The position numbers were made by a program, and so were the translations under genes. This document shows, one piece after another, positions 45,744 through 57,371 of a DNA stretch of 64,000 bases. Location of the stretch: positions 29,826,379 to 29,890,378 of the forward strand of contig JARZZO010000003.1 of NCBI GenBank assembly GCA_030544215.1. The letters run 5' to 3'. Under the pieces are notes generated by a model. That model did not search any database. It was given only the letters and a program-made list of their open reading frames with translations, and had not been told where the DNA came from. Positions within the stretch are counted from its first letter, which is position 1, and the number at the start of each line of letters is the position of its first letter. The stretch is from Zantedeschia hybrid cultivar (Eukaryota; Streptophyta; Magnoliopsida; Alismatales; Araceae).

Positions 45744-46342
45744 TTCTCCCACTTGGTCTAACTTGTCTCAAGTATATCAAATCTTCCTTTGAAAACATAC
45801 TTATAATATAAATATATATAGTTTCAAAAAGACTCTTGAAGATTTGACATCATAGGCATACACCTGAAGGAAGAAACACAGTATGTACGTGCACAATAAA
45901 ACAAAACTACACATCTTTCTAATTAAATCATAAGAATTCAAGAATAGTAAATCAAATGACAGGAGTCATGGCGGCAAATGCATTCAATTACATACCTCCT
46001 TCCATGTACCACAATGCCACCAATTTACTATAATTGAATATCAAGTATAGAACTGCAGATAAACTCAAATCTAATGTTTATCTGTTGATCACTACTTAAA
46101 CATACAATCTGTCAGCCATAATCCACAACCAACATATATATACAACAAATGGAATAGGCAGAAAATAATAGAAAAATCATAATATAAATATGATAATAAA
46201 TAACTGTATATGTCAAACTAAAAATGTCATAACATATCAAAAGAACTGATAAGACCCATCTGAATCATATGACTACAAAAAATGCTAGCAGGTAGTCCCT
46301 TCGTGAGTGGGTCAACAATCATAAGATCGGTCCCAATATGTT

Positions 46343-47700
46343 CTACAAACACTTCAGATTCTTCACTTTGTCTCTAAGAGCAAAATACTTGATATCCAAA
46401 GTTCTACCACCTTTGGACGCCTTATTGTTCTTAGAGAAGAAGACTGCAGCAGAATTGTCACAGTAAATCTTGATAGGTCTCGAGACGAAATCAACAAACG
46501 ATTGACCTGTGAGCATTTTCCGCAATTGAATGGCCTGTGCACTAGCCTCAAAACAAGCAATGAACTCAACTGCCATGGTGGAAGCTACTGTAATACTCTA
46601 CTTCTCACTGCACCATATGATAGCTCTCCCAATTAAGAGGAAGATGTAACCTGTAGTAGACTTTCTCAAATCAAAACAACCGCCAAAATCAGCATCAGAA
46701 TACGCAATGACCTCTAGCTGATCTGACCTCTTATATGTGAGCATGAAATCCATCATATCTTTGAAATAACGCATGACTTTCTTGATAGCTTTCCAATGAT
46801 CCATACCTGGGTTGCTCTGGTACCTGCTTAGCATACCTACGACAAAAGCAATATCTAGACGTGTACAAGTCTGAAGGTACATCAAGCTTCCAACGGCTGA
46901 AGCATATGGAATATGTTCCATCTGCTTCTTCTCCAAGTCATTCTTAGGATACTGCAATTCATTGAATTTATCAACTTTTACAATGGGTATTTTATCGGGT
47001 GCGCATGACTGCATAGTGAATCTTTTCAAGACCTTTGAGATATAAGCTTTCTGAGAAAGACCAAGAGTGCCCGAGAGTCTATCTCTAGTGATCTCAATGC
47101 CTAGAACATAATAGTCATCACTCATATCTTTCATCTCAAAGTTCTTAAAAAGGAAAGCCTTCGTTTCGTGCAACAAACCAAGATTACTGCTAGCAAGCAA
47201 AATGTCATCTACATATAAAATCAAGACAATGAATTTACTTCCACTGATCTTCAGGTACAAATATTCATTAATAATGTTTTCCTTAAACCCAAAGGACAGT
47301 ATGATTTCATTAAACTTTATAAACCATTGGCAGGAGGTTTGCTTAAGTCCGTAGATGAATTTTTTTTAATTTGCATACTAAGTGTTCTTTCCCTTCATCA
47401 TGAAATCCTTGAGGTTGCTTTATATACATTTCTTTATTCAGGTCCCCATTGAGAAAAGCTTTTTTCACATCCATTTGGCGTAGCTCTAGGTCGAAATGAA
47501 CTACCAAGGTCATGACGATTTTGAATGAGAGCTTCTTAGAAACTGGAGAGAATGTCTCATCATAGTCAATGCCTTCCCTTTGAGTGAAACTTTTACCTAC
47601 TGATATGGCCTTATATCGTTTAACTTTGCCTTTAGAGTCCACTTTAGTTTTGAATATCAATTTACATCCAACAAGTTAGGACCCTTTTGGCAAGTTGACG
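46343..47700 (-). pseudogene. Copia-D reverse transcriptase and RNase H
   Basis: Open pieces: 47343-47660 (FTQREGIDYDETFSPV, DVKKAFLNGD), 46598-47260 with the active site LILYVDDILLASSN and the end of reverse transcriptase, and 46343-46576 with RNase H segments (IKIYCDNSAAVFFSKNNKAS). Frameshifts and stops separate them, for example around 47261-47342 and near 46590. Active-site motifs remain readable. The sequence from 45744 to 46342 is the untranslated 3' part. Confidence 0.86.
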
Positions 47701-48336
47701 AGATCCCAGACTTAGTTTTTAGCCATTGAGTCAAATTCTTCCTTCATGGCTTCAAATCAATAGGTGGATTTATCACTTTTCATGGCTTGTGAAAACGTCA
47801 CTAGATCATCAATGTCACCCCTTTCTACACCATCCTCCTGTAGGTACACAATGAACTCATCAGATATAGCAGATTTTCTGACTCTTTCATAACGTCGTTA
47901 TGTTAGCCCCTGATCCACCTGAGGAGGTGGCTGGTCAACAACTGCGACATCCTGTGACTCTAGAACAACTTGGAGTGGACCAACTACAACCACTTGCTTC
48001 CCCAGGATATCATTCTGAGAAATGAAAATGGGAACAATATTGTCAATTGTTACAGGTGTATCAATCTGATCATGTAACTCCTCGAAAGAAATATCTCGAG
48101 AAAGTCCACTCCCACTAACTCCGCCGTCTTCAAGAAACCTTGCCTTATCTGTTTCTATAATGATGGAAACATGTGATGGACAATAGAATCTATACCCTTT
48201 TAATCTCTCTAGATAACCAATGAAGAATCCACTGGTTGTTCTGAGATCAAATGCCTTTTTCTTGTGGATTGTATGGTCTGGCCTCAGCTGAACACCCCCA
48301 TGTGCGCATATAACTCACATAAGGTTTCTTACCACA

Positions 48337-49428
48337 CTATAACTCATATAGAGTCTTAAGTGCAGCCTTCGTAGAAACCTTGTTGACAATATGTGTAGCT
48401 GTCTTAACGGGCTCGCCCCACAAGGATAAAGGAAGGGTAGAATGACTCAGCATTGCCCTGACCATTTCTTTAAGCGCTCGATTCCTTCTCTCTGCAACTT
48501 CATTCTGATATGGGTTGCCAGGAGTAGTGTACTGAGGTACAATACCCTCCTCTTTAAGAAATCTAGCTAATGGTCTAGACTTTTGTTTCATCTCCGTATA
48601 CCTAACATAGTACTCGCCACCTCTATCAGACCTTACTATCTTGATTACTTTTTCTGATTGTTTCTCTACTTCCTTCTTGAAATCATTAAAGACATTGAAA
48701 ACATCTGTTTTTTCAAGAAGTATATAGAGATACATGAATCTAGAATAGTCATCTATAAAAGTGACAAAGTATCTCTCACCAGTCAGACAGGATGAAAATA
48801 GACCACATATATCAGTGTGAATTATTTCTAAAATTCTAGAACTTCTTGTGGCATCCTTGTTAAACGTATGTGTTTGCTTTCCTTTAATACAATCAACACA
48901 TGTCTCAAAGTCAGTGAAATCTAGAGTGTGTAACACTCTTTCTCCGACTAACCTCTTAAGCCTCTTAATGGAGATATGTTATAATCTTCCATGCCACAAC
49001 ATAGACGAACTTTCATTAACTCTACTACGCTTGTTGCCAGTAAGAACTGAAGTATGTAGGATATTATGAGATTGTTCATTCACATTGCTAAGACACAATT
49101 TATATAAACCATCAGATAAAGAACTAGTACCAATAAGAACAGAATCTTTTACTAATTCAATTGAAGAGTTTCCAAGACTAACTTAAAAATCTTTTGAATC
49201 AAGTTTTGATATTGAAATCAAATTTCTACTAAAAGATGGTACATAAAGAGTGTCTTCTAAATCTAAAACAAATCTTGATTCCATAAATATCCTAGAAGTT
49301 CATACGGCCTTGACTTGTGAGTGCGTCTTATTTCCTTAAAGGATGCTTTACTCACTCTCATTCGGAGGCCTTTGAAAAATGAATCACTGCATAGAAGTGG
49401 CAACATGCATAGTAGAACCTGAGTCAAT
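48337..49428 (-). pseudogene. Copia-D protease end, GAG-pre-integrase and integrase
   Basis: The 199-codon piece 48337-48936 holds the integrase core: HTDICGLF, TFIDDYSRFMYLY, IVRSDRGGEYYV and the catalytic region NPYQNEVAERRNRALKEM. Upstream, to about 49300, are GAG-pre-integrase and the spacer (FVLDLEDTLYVPSF-type reading), broken by stops. Protease remains lie near 49380-49430 (IDSGST-type reading). From 47701 to 48336 the integrase tail and spacer persist without one open frame. Confidence 0.82.
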
Positions 49429-50304
49429 CTACCATGTATCTTTAGGAACATTGACTAAATGAGACTCATAGCAAACATAAGATGAAAGATTACCTTTCTT
49501 CTCAAACCATGCCTTCCTTTTCAGACAATCTTTCTTAACATGTCCAGTCAATTTGCAGAAGAAGCACTTGTCATTTTTACCTTTTGACTTGTTATTCTTC
49601 TTGCCCTTCTTCTGGACACCCTTCTTCTTTCCTAATCTATTTTTCACTTTATGAGAGATAAACAAAACATCATTGTTCCTCTCTCCTCTCAATCTCTCTT
49701 CCTCATAAACACACATGGTCATCAATTCATTGACTGACCACTTAGCTTGATGTATGTTGTAGGAGATTTTGAATGCCTAATATTCATTAGGTAGAAAGTT
49801 GAGAATGAAATGGACTAAAAAAGTATTTGAAATAGTAACTTCCATAGCATTCAGTTGAGCAGAAATATCCATCATAATCATTATGTGTTCTCGAACACTG
49901 CCACTAGTGTATTTCATCGAGGACAGTTTAGCCATTAAAGTACTGGCTTTGGCTTTATCAAAACTTATAAACTGTTCTTTAATAGCTTTAAAAAATCCAC
50001 TAGCAGTGATCTAATCTGGGATAGATCCCTTGAGGTTTTGTTCAACATGTCTTTGAAGGAACAGAAGGCAGAGATGGTTGGACTTTTCTCATTTCTCATG
50101 TTGAGTCTGCTGTTCCATTGAACTTTTTGGAGTAAGTGGAGTTGGTTTATCCTCACGCAAGGACAAATCTAAGTCCATACAACTCAAAGCAAACAGTACC
50201 CTTTGTTTCCATTCAGTGAAGTTAGTACCATTCAGATAAGACACATTCCAAGTAAAAGGTGCAAACAAAAGAGAAGCAGCTGAAATAAAAACACACATAC
50301 TCAC
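49429..50304 (-). pseudogene. Copia-D gag
   Basis: The reading starts at MSMCVFISAASLLFAPFTW (50304) and goes on YLNGTNFTEWKQRVLFALSC; a frame change occurs near 50090 and stops interrupt the middle. The end is the open piece 49429-49725 with a lysine-rich stretch and the zinc knuckle CFFCKLTGHVKKDC. A GT immediately after the ATG (ATGTGAGTATG) resembles a splice donor, but no spliced product is inferred. Confidence 0.82.
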
Positions 50305-51099
50305 ATGTAAGATAATGGAACAAATATTGCAAGTTATGAGGCAGTATTTTAAATTGCAAAGTAATTCAATAACTGAAATGAATTACTTTATCAAGTCGTC
50401 CGATTACTTTATGGACAAACTCCCCGAATTAACTTAAGTGATAAAATTAAAATTTATAAACATTTTGATGTCAAGAGAGAGTACCTTTGAGTACTTAACT
50501 TTCAAGAGTTACCATGGAAATAAATTTTATTCTATCCTACTCATGACATGAAAAATAGATACTCCTTTGGGAGTGTAAATTTACAATCAAGCCAAGAACA
50601 CAAACATTTGATATCATTTTAATTTCCTAATAAGAATATTTTATTATTCTCCATGCATAAGACCACTTTAGTGATCAACTTACACACTTTGAATTATAAA
50701 ATATCCTCCCCTTAATTAAAATGATAACAAATAACTAAATGCTCATTAATGATACTATTTAAAACTTAATATGGTTAAATTTTATCATTCCTCATGATTA
50801 GTGGCACTTTGGTGGTCAAACTAACCATTTAGAAATCCAAAATTCACTACAATACTACATAATAGCATCAAATTAACACTTAATATGAGCAAAATGACAT
50901 AAAGATAATAATTATTGCAATCTAAAATGGAGATATTCATGCATAAATAAAAACTGTAAAGAGGTCAAATTATCACAAAAAATATCTTCTAAGTTTACAG
51001 TAATAATTATTAATCCATAAACAACTTTAATCATGTTTAAAACTACATTCAAAAGGGACAAAATATAATTTTATAGCATGCTGTTGCATAAATGTCCTT

Positions 51100-51470
51100 T
51101 TCTGTTTGCAGAAATTAAATAAGAATTGCAAACATAGACTATTATGTTTACATAAATAATTTGAATTGTAAACATATCCTTATCAGTTTGTAGAAATAAC
51201 CAGAATAACAAACTAATTTTAATATATTTGCAGAAATTACCAGAATTGCAAATATGTCCGTTTATGTTTGCAGAATTAACCAGAATCGCAAACATATCTT
51301 TTTCGGTTTGCAAAAGTAACTAGAATTTAAAAATATATCCGAATATATTTGCAGAAATAACCTAAATTACAAATATATCTATTTCTATTTGCAGAATTTA
51401 TACTTAATTACAAACAGATCCGTTTCTGTTTGCAGAAATAAACTGAATTGCAAACATATCTTTTAAAAAT
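51100..51470 (-). repeat. Nine-unit hairpin array in the Copia-D leader
   Basis: Nine units, one about every 40-50 bases, have the form GTTTGCA-N15/18-TGCAAAC. Arms change together: GTTTGCA/TGCAAAC (first and last units), GTTTACA/TGTAAAC (second), GTTTGT/ACAAAC (third), ATTTGCA/TGCAAAT (fourth). The array lies between the 5' LTR and gag and so would be in the transcript leader. Some units (sixth to eighth) have a damaged stem. Confidence 0.78.
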
Positions 51471-51689
51471 TGTATATGTACCCCTACTGTTTAAAAAGAT
51501 TATCTAAAACTCTTTAAATACTACTAATGAGCCCAAAAAATAGACTCAGAAATATGGGCCTTGGATCCAGAACTTAATGGACCAATAAGTTACTATTAGT
51601 GAACATTAAAGGATAAGGATAACCAAAGAAATCAAAATTAAACAATTTTTCTTAAAATATACATATCACATTAACAGATATGATCGGAT

Positions 51690-52080
51690 ATGGATTCGGA
51701 TTGGATTAACGGATCCGGGTGGGATACTTAATCGGATTCGGATTCGAATCTTAAATTTAGATTCAAATGAATCTAGTACCCAATATCCGAATCTGAAACT
51801 GTTAAGGAGGATCCATTACGGAATACTTAAACGGATACAGATTCGGATCTTAAATAAGATCCAAACGGATCTAATCCCTAATTCTAAATCCGAAATCCGT
51901 TAAGAAGGATCCATTACGAAATATTTAACGGATACGAATTCGGGTCTTAAATAAGATCCAAATAGATCTAATTATCTAAAATTTATATTCAAAACTATTA
52001 AATAGGATCCGTTACGGATTTAAATTTCAATCCAAAATAAAATCCAAAGAGGCCCGTTAAATTAGATCCATTAACCTTTA
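51690..52080. repeat. Tandem repeat GGATCC/ACGGAT-rich in the Copia-D leader
   Basis: About four diverged units of about 100-115 bp repeat the phrases GATCCATTACGGAATA, TTAAACGGATAC and TCTTAAATAAGATCC. The last phrase is itself a short palindrome (GGATCTTA with TAAGATCC). Together with the 51100-51470 array it makes most of the leader repetitive. Confidence 0.7.
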
Positions 52081-52274
52081 TTGGATCTCAAAATTAAAAT
52101 ATAACTAAATGGGGCTTAACGAGGGTTGGACCTACAAACATTAAGGCCATGAAGAAACATACTGTTTCTTACTTACATTACAGGCATGAAGCCCAACCAT
52201 TAAACATACATTTCTTACGTTTCAGAGATATGAAGCAACGTACGGCCATGCCCATGGGAAATGAAGTCTCTCTC

Positions 52275-52498
52275 ACCTTCACTTGATGCGTATGGTTCGA
52301 TGGAGAGTCATAAGTTTCTTCTATAGAGAGGAGGGATCAGTCCCTTTTAAACTTAAATAGATCCCACTCATTACATAATCTTAATGGACTCCTAAAGAGT
52401 TAAGCTCAATAAACATAATCCGTTAACTGTATACCGTATGATGTATATTGTGTAGTCCGTTAAACACAAGTGGACCACAATTTAGTTAAAACCTAACA
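52275..52498 (-). mobile_element. 5' LTR of Copia-D, truncated
   Basis: It matches the end of the 3' LTR copy (from CACTTGATGCGTATGG) to ACCTAACA at 52498. About 165-190 bp of the LTR and the adjoining primer site are missing and replaced by unrelated sequence near 52215-52274. The ACCAG duplication beyond it shows that the deletion happened after insertion. Confidence 0.85.
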
Positions 52499-52503
52499 AC
52501 CAG

Positions 52504-54552
52504 AACTCCAACCAAGTTCCTTTGTTCCTTCTTTCCCTTCTCTTACTTCACACCTCTCTCTCTCTCAATTATTTCCGTAGTTCCCCTCACTTACTCCTCT
52601 ACGTTTCTACTCTTGCACCCGTGAACGTGACTTGATAACATTTTTTTTTTCATTTAATAACCTGGAACACCAGCGGTCGGAGGCTCAGGTAGAACACCGA
52701 CTGACCCATATTTGAACCAAAGACTCTGATAAAACCACAAACTTTTTTGCTTGTTGTTCAACCAAGGACACTGATAAAACCAAGGATGTACAGTCAAGAC
52801 TGAGAGACTATAAGCTAGATAATTATTCGACAGGAATCGATTTAGAAACCTCTCGGTTCTTTGCCGAGGATCACGACCAATTCAGGTAGGGCTTGCCTCT
52901 CCTCTTACAGAATAACTTGTTGCATCACTATAGTTCAATTTTTTTTTATTTTGAAGGCCTTCAACGTTGCTAGTATCCTTGTATAATTAGATTTTTTATA
53001 GGATAATTTAAAAAAATATGAAAATTCAAAAACCTTAGTTCCATGAATAGTATACTACCGTTCATTGGGACTATGTTTTTAAATTTTCATTATTTTTTTA
53101 AGATGTTTGATCTAAAATCGAATTAGATAGGCATATAGGATATGTCAGAGCTTTCACAAACAAATCAAAAAATATGAAAAATAAAAAATTGAGCCCCAAT
53201 AAATAGTACATTATTGTTCATTAGGATTCAATTTTTGAATTTTCATCTTTTTTTGACATGTTTGATCGAAAATCAAATTATATGAGCATCTAGGTCATGT
53301 TACAAGCCTTCAAAAAAAAAAATGAAAATTAAAAGCCAATCCCCAATGAATAGTATATTACTGTTCATGGAGCCTTAGTTTTTGAATTTTTATTATTTTT
53401 AAGATGTCTAATAGAAAATCCAATTATGTGGACATAAAAGACAAGTTGGGTTGACTGTACCATTAGGTGATGTAATAACCCTTAGGTTCACTTTGTTTGC
53501 AGAATAACTTAAACCAGGATAAGGTTATGGGGATTTCTTAAACCAGAATAAGAGGTATTTTGATTTGATAAGTAGTTAGTATTCCACCCAGAATAAGGAG
53601 AATTGTACTGCGCTATTCCAAGTGATTTGGTAGGAATGAGCATAATAACGAGTGGGATAAAGAAAAGAATAGCATGTCAAAATACCCATTCCATCTTTGC
53701 ATATGTTATTTTTAATTTCTATTCTTTTCAAATTACTTATTAATATGTATATTATTATTGGATTTGTCATTATTTTTATTCTCATTTCCAAAATTAACAC
53801 ACGTTACAACATGAATATATAATTTTTTTTTAAAGTTATATTATTATTATTTTCCCGTCAAATTCGATGACTTAACACAGTATATTGTTAAAAAGGAATT
53901 TAGAATAAAAATATTCATTTGAATGAGATAAGATTGACAACATGTTGTGACCAAAATTATATTTTTATGGACGCAAAAAATAGAATAATGAATTAAATTC
54001 ATTAGATAAATATTACTACGAGACTATTCTCAACATATAGTAAATCATTAACCTTTTATTCTATTCTTTTCTAATGACACAATGATGACTGTGACAACCT
54101 CAAATGTATACGTTTCAATCTCAACATAGCAAAATATAGTCCTCAAGTTGTATAACATATCGTACACTTAGTTACGCCAAAATTTTATTTATAGACAAAG
54201 TCACCTACCAGAACAATTTACACAAAACCGTCAGTTCAATAAATAAAATTTTATTTTTACAATATCTATTATAACTGGAAAAAAAAAAATTAATACATCA
54301 TTCATGAATCGTCTTTTTAGCCAAATCCACGAGCGACCATCCTTTACCCCTGTGATAAAAAATTTGAATTTCTACAAACAAAGAATTAGTAGATTATGTG
54401 CAACAAATACGAGAATAAAGTAAAAAAATGAGAACAATAAAATTACATTACCTACCGTTGTCATAACCTCACCATCCATCGGGTACACTGTAACGCTGTC
54501 AAGTATTAATCATTTCTAGGCTCAGAAACATGTATATAGTATACAAAATATC
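52504..54552. other. Gene-free AT-rich stretch with tandem hairpins
   Basis: At about 52985-53420 three tandem units of about 150-180 bp each form an A/T-rich hairpin (arms TGAAAATTCAAAAA and TTTTTAAATTTTCA) around CCATGAATAGTA...GTTCATTGGG; the same core occurs inside the MITEs at 31977 and 37519. At 53490-53660 AATAAGG phrases resemble the palindromic MITE. No gene is supported. Confidence 0.45.
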
Positions 54553-55120
54553 ATTGTCCAATGGGGTTGCTCCAAACAATGGAACCATCCTACCAATAGA
54601 CTCAATTTAATTCTTTCATCATTGCCTATAATGACCGAATTAGGAGCGTGCAATTTTGCCCTCCTGCTATTAAAAAACACATGAGACATCCTTGCATTGA
54701 AGCCACCCGACAATCTTAGCGTACCAAGTGATAGGGTTGCAAATTTACACAATATTAACCATCCTCAGTGGAGATGCAAGAAAGCATGCTCAGAAATAAA
54801 AAGTTAATATTGATGGAAATCATTGTCCAGTGGGGTTGCTCCAAACAGTGGAACCATCCAACCAATAGACTCATTTCCAGTATTTCATCATTGCCCAATG
54901 AGCGAATTAGGAGCGTGCAATTTTGCCCTCCTGCTATCCAAAAAACCCACTGACATGTGGTTGCACTGAGGCCATCCGACCATCCCAGCGTAGCAATGGA
55001 TAGGGCTGCAAAATTGCATGCACCGTTCACAGACTTGAAAATAGGAGGATGGTTGGATAAAATCATTGTCCAGTGGGGTTGCTCCAAGCAATGGAACCAT
55101 CTATCCAATAGACTCATTTA
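54553..55120. repeat. Three tandem units downstream of the transposase gene
   Basis: Copies start at 54553, 54822 and 55065 (spacing 269 and 243 bp; the third is partial) with ATTGTCCARTGGGGTTGCTC. Each unit includes GGAGCGTGCAATTTTGCCCT and an inverted GGTTGCTCC...GGAACC pair. They sit 275 bp beyond the transposase stop, in its 3' direction. Function is unknown; they could be subterminal repeats of the transposon. Confidence 0.75.
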
Positions 55121-55394
55121 CATTATTGCCTCCTGCGAAAAAAATTACACGTACTTATTACATGTATGTTGTGAATGGACATGCTTGAAATTAATTTGAA
55201 AAATGTTCACAAAACCAAAATGAAAGGAAGTTCAGTAAACTCAATTATTAAGAAGGAAATGTTCAACACAAGCAACAACATATATGATGCATACAGCATA
55301 TGAAAATCAATACAGGAGATAAGCAAACATACAAATGAACACGGCCAGCGAGATGCGAAATAGAGCACCGAACATGAGACATGACGAACGCAAC

Positions 55395-56670
55395 TCATGT
55401 CCAGAGTGCGTTAGCAATAGACTCCCTAATCTGCCCTCCTAGCGTAACCTCAGCCCTGCTGAGAGGGATGTCAATCGGAACGTCTTCATCACCATCATCC
55501 TCACTAACTATTTGTTCATTGTTCTCGCAGTTGAAGTAATAGTCATGTCCCTGAGATAGACGTATGAAGTTGTGAATAACCGCGCATGCAATGACCATCT
55601 TCCTCTGCGTCGCCCAGGGGTACATGTTCCCCTCCTTTAGCGTCTGAAAGCGATTCTTCAAGACGCCAAACGCTCTCTCCACAACATTCCTTAACTGAGC
55701 ATGACGATGGTTGTACTTTTCTTCTTTGTTCGCATATGTGCGATTTTGTTCCCCCCCGAAATGATGCTAAGTGATATCTTTGGCCACGATATGGAGCTAA
55801 GAAACCACTTGAGTTTGCATACCCTGAATCTACAAGATAATACTTTCCACGAGGGACAGTCAATCCACCTTCGTCCAAAGCCCATCTTAGCACCCGCATG
55901 TCGGCAGCCGATCCTTCCCAACCAACCGCAACGTATTGGAAGGTTAGGTCGAAGGACACGACACCCATGACATTCTGGCTAATGAAACCTTTGCGGTTTC
56001 TGAATCGTCCGTGGTGTATCCGTGGGACATTCGCCAAAACATGCGTCCCGTCAATGGCTCCAATCGCATCCTATATGGTTGTACATAAAAGAACAATATG
56101 AGAACATTTATTAGTCAATCTGAACACACACATCACGACTGTACAGTAGCAATGTCCTCACCTTGAAGTAGGGGTAGAACGTTTGCTTTCCTCTGATGTG
56201 CGGATGACACTCACGGACCTGAGCGTGTGTGGGCAACTTAATAAAGTCATACTTTAACTCAGCTATCTGCTTTGTGACGAAGTTGACGTATCGACTAATG
56301 GTTTGAGGGGAATGCTGGAACCGCTCGCACATGGCTCCCGTTGCAACGCCATGACCGACAGCATATAGGAACATACCAAGTTACTCCGTCGCTGTCACAT
56401 GGCGCGAGTCCCTCAAAAGGCCACGGCTCACAAGTAAGTCACGGAGTCCTAAAAACATGGAAGGATGCACTCGAAACATCTGGTAAGACCTTTCGTCATG
56501 CCCATCTAGTATCTCATGGATCCATGTGTGGCCAGATAGAGCAGAGTTATGCATACGTCGACGTATGCGTGGAACGTATTCATTCTCAATGTGCGCAATA
56601 ATTGTGTCCTCAATCACATTCAACAGTTCTTCGTCCTCTTCTATGAAGTCCAATACAACATCACTAAATT
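55395..56670 (-). pseudogene. PIF/Harbinger transposase (HARBI1-like), broken
   Basis: Two exons are visible on the minus strand: 56162-56670 (acceptor TTGCATGTAG before it, donor GTGAGG after it) and 55395-56070 (acceptor CATATAG). Exon 1 holds FLGLRDLL and the helix-turn-helix-like region RFQHSPQTISRYVN. Exon 2 holds the DDE nuclease: IGAIDGTHVLA (first Asp), GKYYLVDSGYANSSGFLAPY (second Asp) and ERAFGVLKNRF (Glu), ending ANALWT-stop. Lesions: an in-frame TAA near 56378 and a frame change at a run of seven Cs (55751-55757). The rest of the frame is well kept, so inactivation looks recent. The terminal inverted repeats were not located. Confidence 0.88.
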
Positions 56671-56745
56671 CTACATGCAAGACATTATAATAAGTGGGAT
56701 ATAATGTTACATAAACCGTACATGTGTAAGACAGTACAATACAAA

Positions 56746-57117
56746 TTAGAAAGTTCGGATGGACATAAGTAGAACGGTAAGTAAAATCATGAGAAGGATG
56801 ACTACAACAATGCACAGGAGTATCATTACAACAAACGATTGCCAGTCAAAGTGGAGAGCGTGTGTAAAGGAGGCAGGTGGCCTTGCAACTACTTGCTCAG
56901 ATGTGCAAGGCACAGCATAATACTGAGGAACTTCTGTTCGCCTCTCAGGACGTTGTTGGACGATACCAGAGAACGCACATTGGGCCTCCTCAATTGAATG
57001 GAAGCCCTTATAACGTGCCCCGGGGTACCCATTAACTTGGGCAAAGCATTCAGGCCAAGTGAAATATAGCCCTGGCTCACGCCCAACCCAAACGACATAA
57101 CATCTGTACCGCCCCAT
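56746..57117 (-). CDS. Cauli_VI (RNase H1 N-terminal-like) domain protein with C-terminal membrane segment, 123 aa
   Basis: From the ATG at 57117 the frame reads MGRYRCYVVWVGREPGLYFT and continues WPECFAQVNGYPGARYKGF. That is the Cauli_VI / RNase H1 N-terminal fold, known to bind RNA-DNA hybrids or double-stranded RNA, at residues about 5-50. A variable linker follows, then a long hydrophobic run (MILLCIVVVILLMILLTVLL, about residues 97-118) that looks like a membrane anchor. The frame is open to its stop at 56746. It lies in the same orientation just upstream of the Harbinger transposase and could be the element's second gene or an N-terminal exon spliced to it. An AG just before the ATG leaves upstream coding possible. 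No catalytic RNase H domain is present. Confidence 0.6.
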   Translation of the reverse strand: MGRYRCYVVWVGREPGLYFTWPECFAQVNGYPGARYKGFHSIEEAQCAFSGIVQQRPERRTEVPQYYAVPCTSEQVVARPPASFTHALHFDWQSFVVMILLCIVVVILLMILLTVLLMSIRTF

Positions 57118-57371
57118 ACCTACAAAGGCGTCAAAAACCTGCACTTTGATAAGTACCCACAGTAGTACAACATAATGAACACGCAACAAGTATGAATACA
57201 AGCATATAAATCCTAATACATGTTCCAATTCAACACACAATCCAAGTCAACATAAGAAATCAATAACAACAACTATGAAGAAAAAGGTACGAGTTCTATG
57301 ACTAAAATTAAATATTATCCAAATACAGTATCCAAGTCAAGACAAAAGAAATCACAAATCCACTACCCCAC
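57118..57371. other. Short gap between the Cauli_VI ORF and Copia-C
   Basis: AT-rich sequence with no recognisable feature. The bases next to Copia-C are CCCAC (57367-57371), one side of its target duplication; the other side is outside the window. Confidence 0.4.

Larger units (their letters stand above)
45355..52498 (-). mobile_element. Copia-D: degenerate Ty1/copia element (minus), same family as Copia-B
   Basis: It is flanked by a perfect 5-bp duplication ACCAG (45350-45354 and 52499-52503). On the minus strand: truncated 5' LTR (about 52275-52498), a leader of about 2 kb with repeat arrays, gag, protease, integrase, reverse transcriptase, RNase H, polypurine tract and 3' LTR (45355-45743). 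Domain order and sequence match Copia-B. The primer site and the first part of the 5' LTR are missing, so it could not be reverse transcribed on its own. Confidence 0.92.

Noticed and set aside
54755..55117. 120-codon minus-strand open frame
   Set aside because: It arises from the three tandem repeat units and repeats within itself; no protein family is apparent.
56746..57240. Endogenous caulimovirus sequence suggested by the Cauli_VI domain
   Set aside because: No movement protein, coat protein, reverse transcriptase or other viral gene is adjacent, and the neighbour is a Harbinger transposase.
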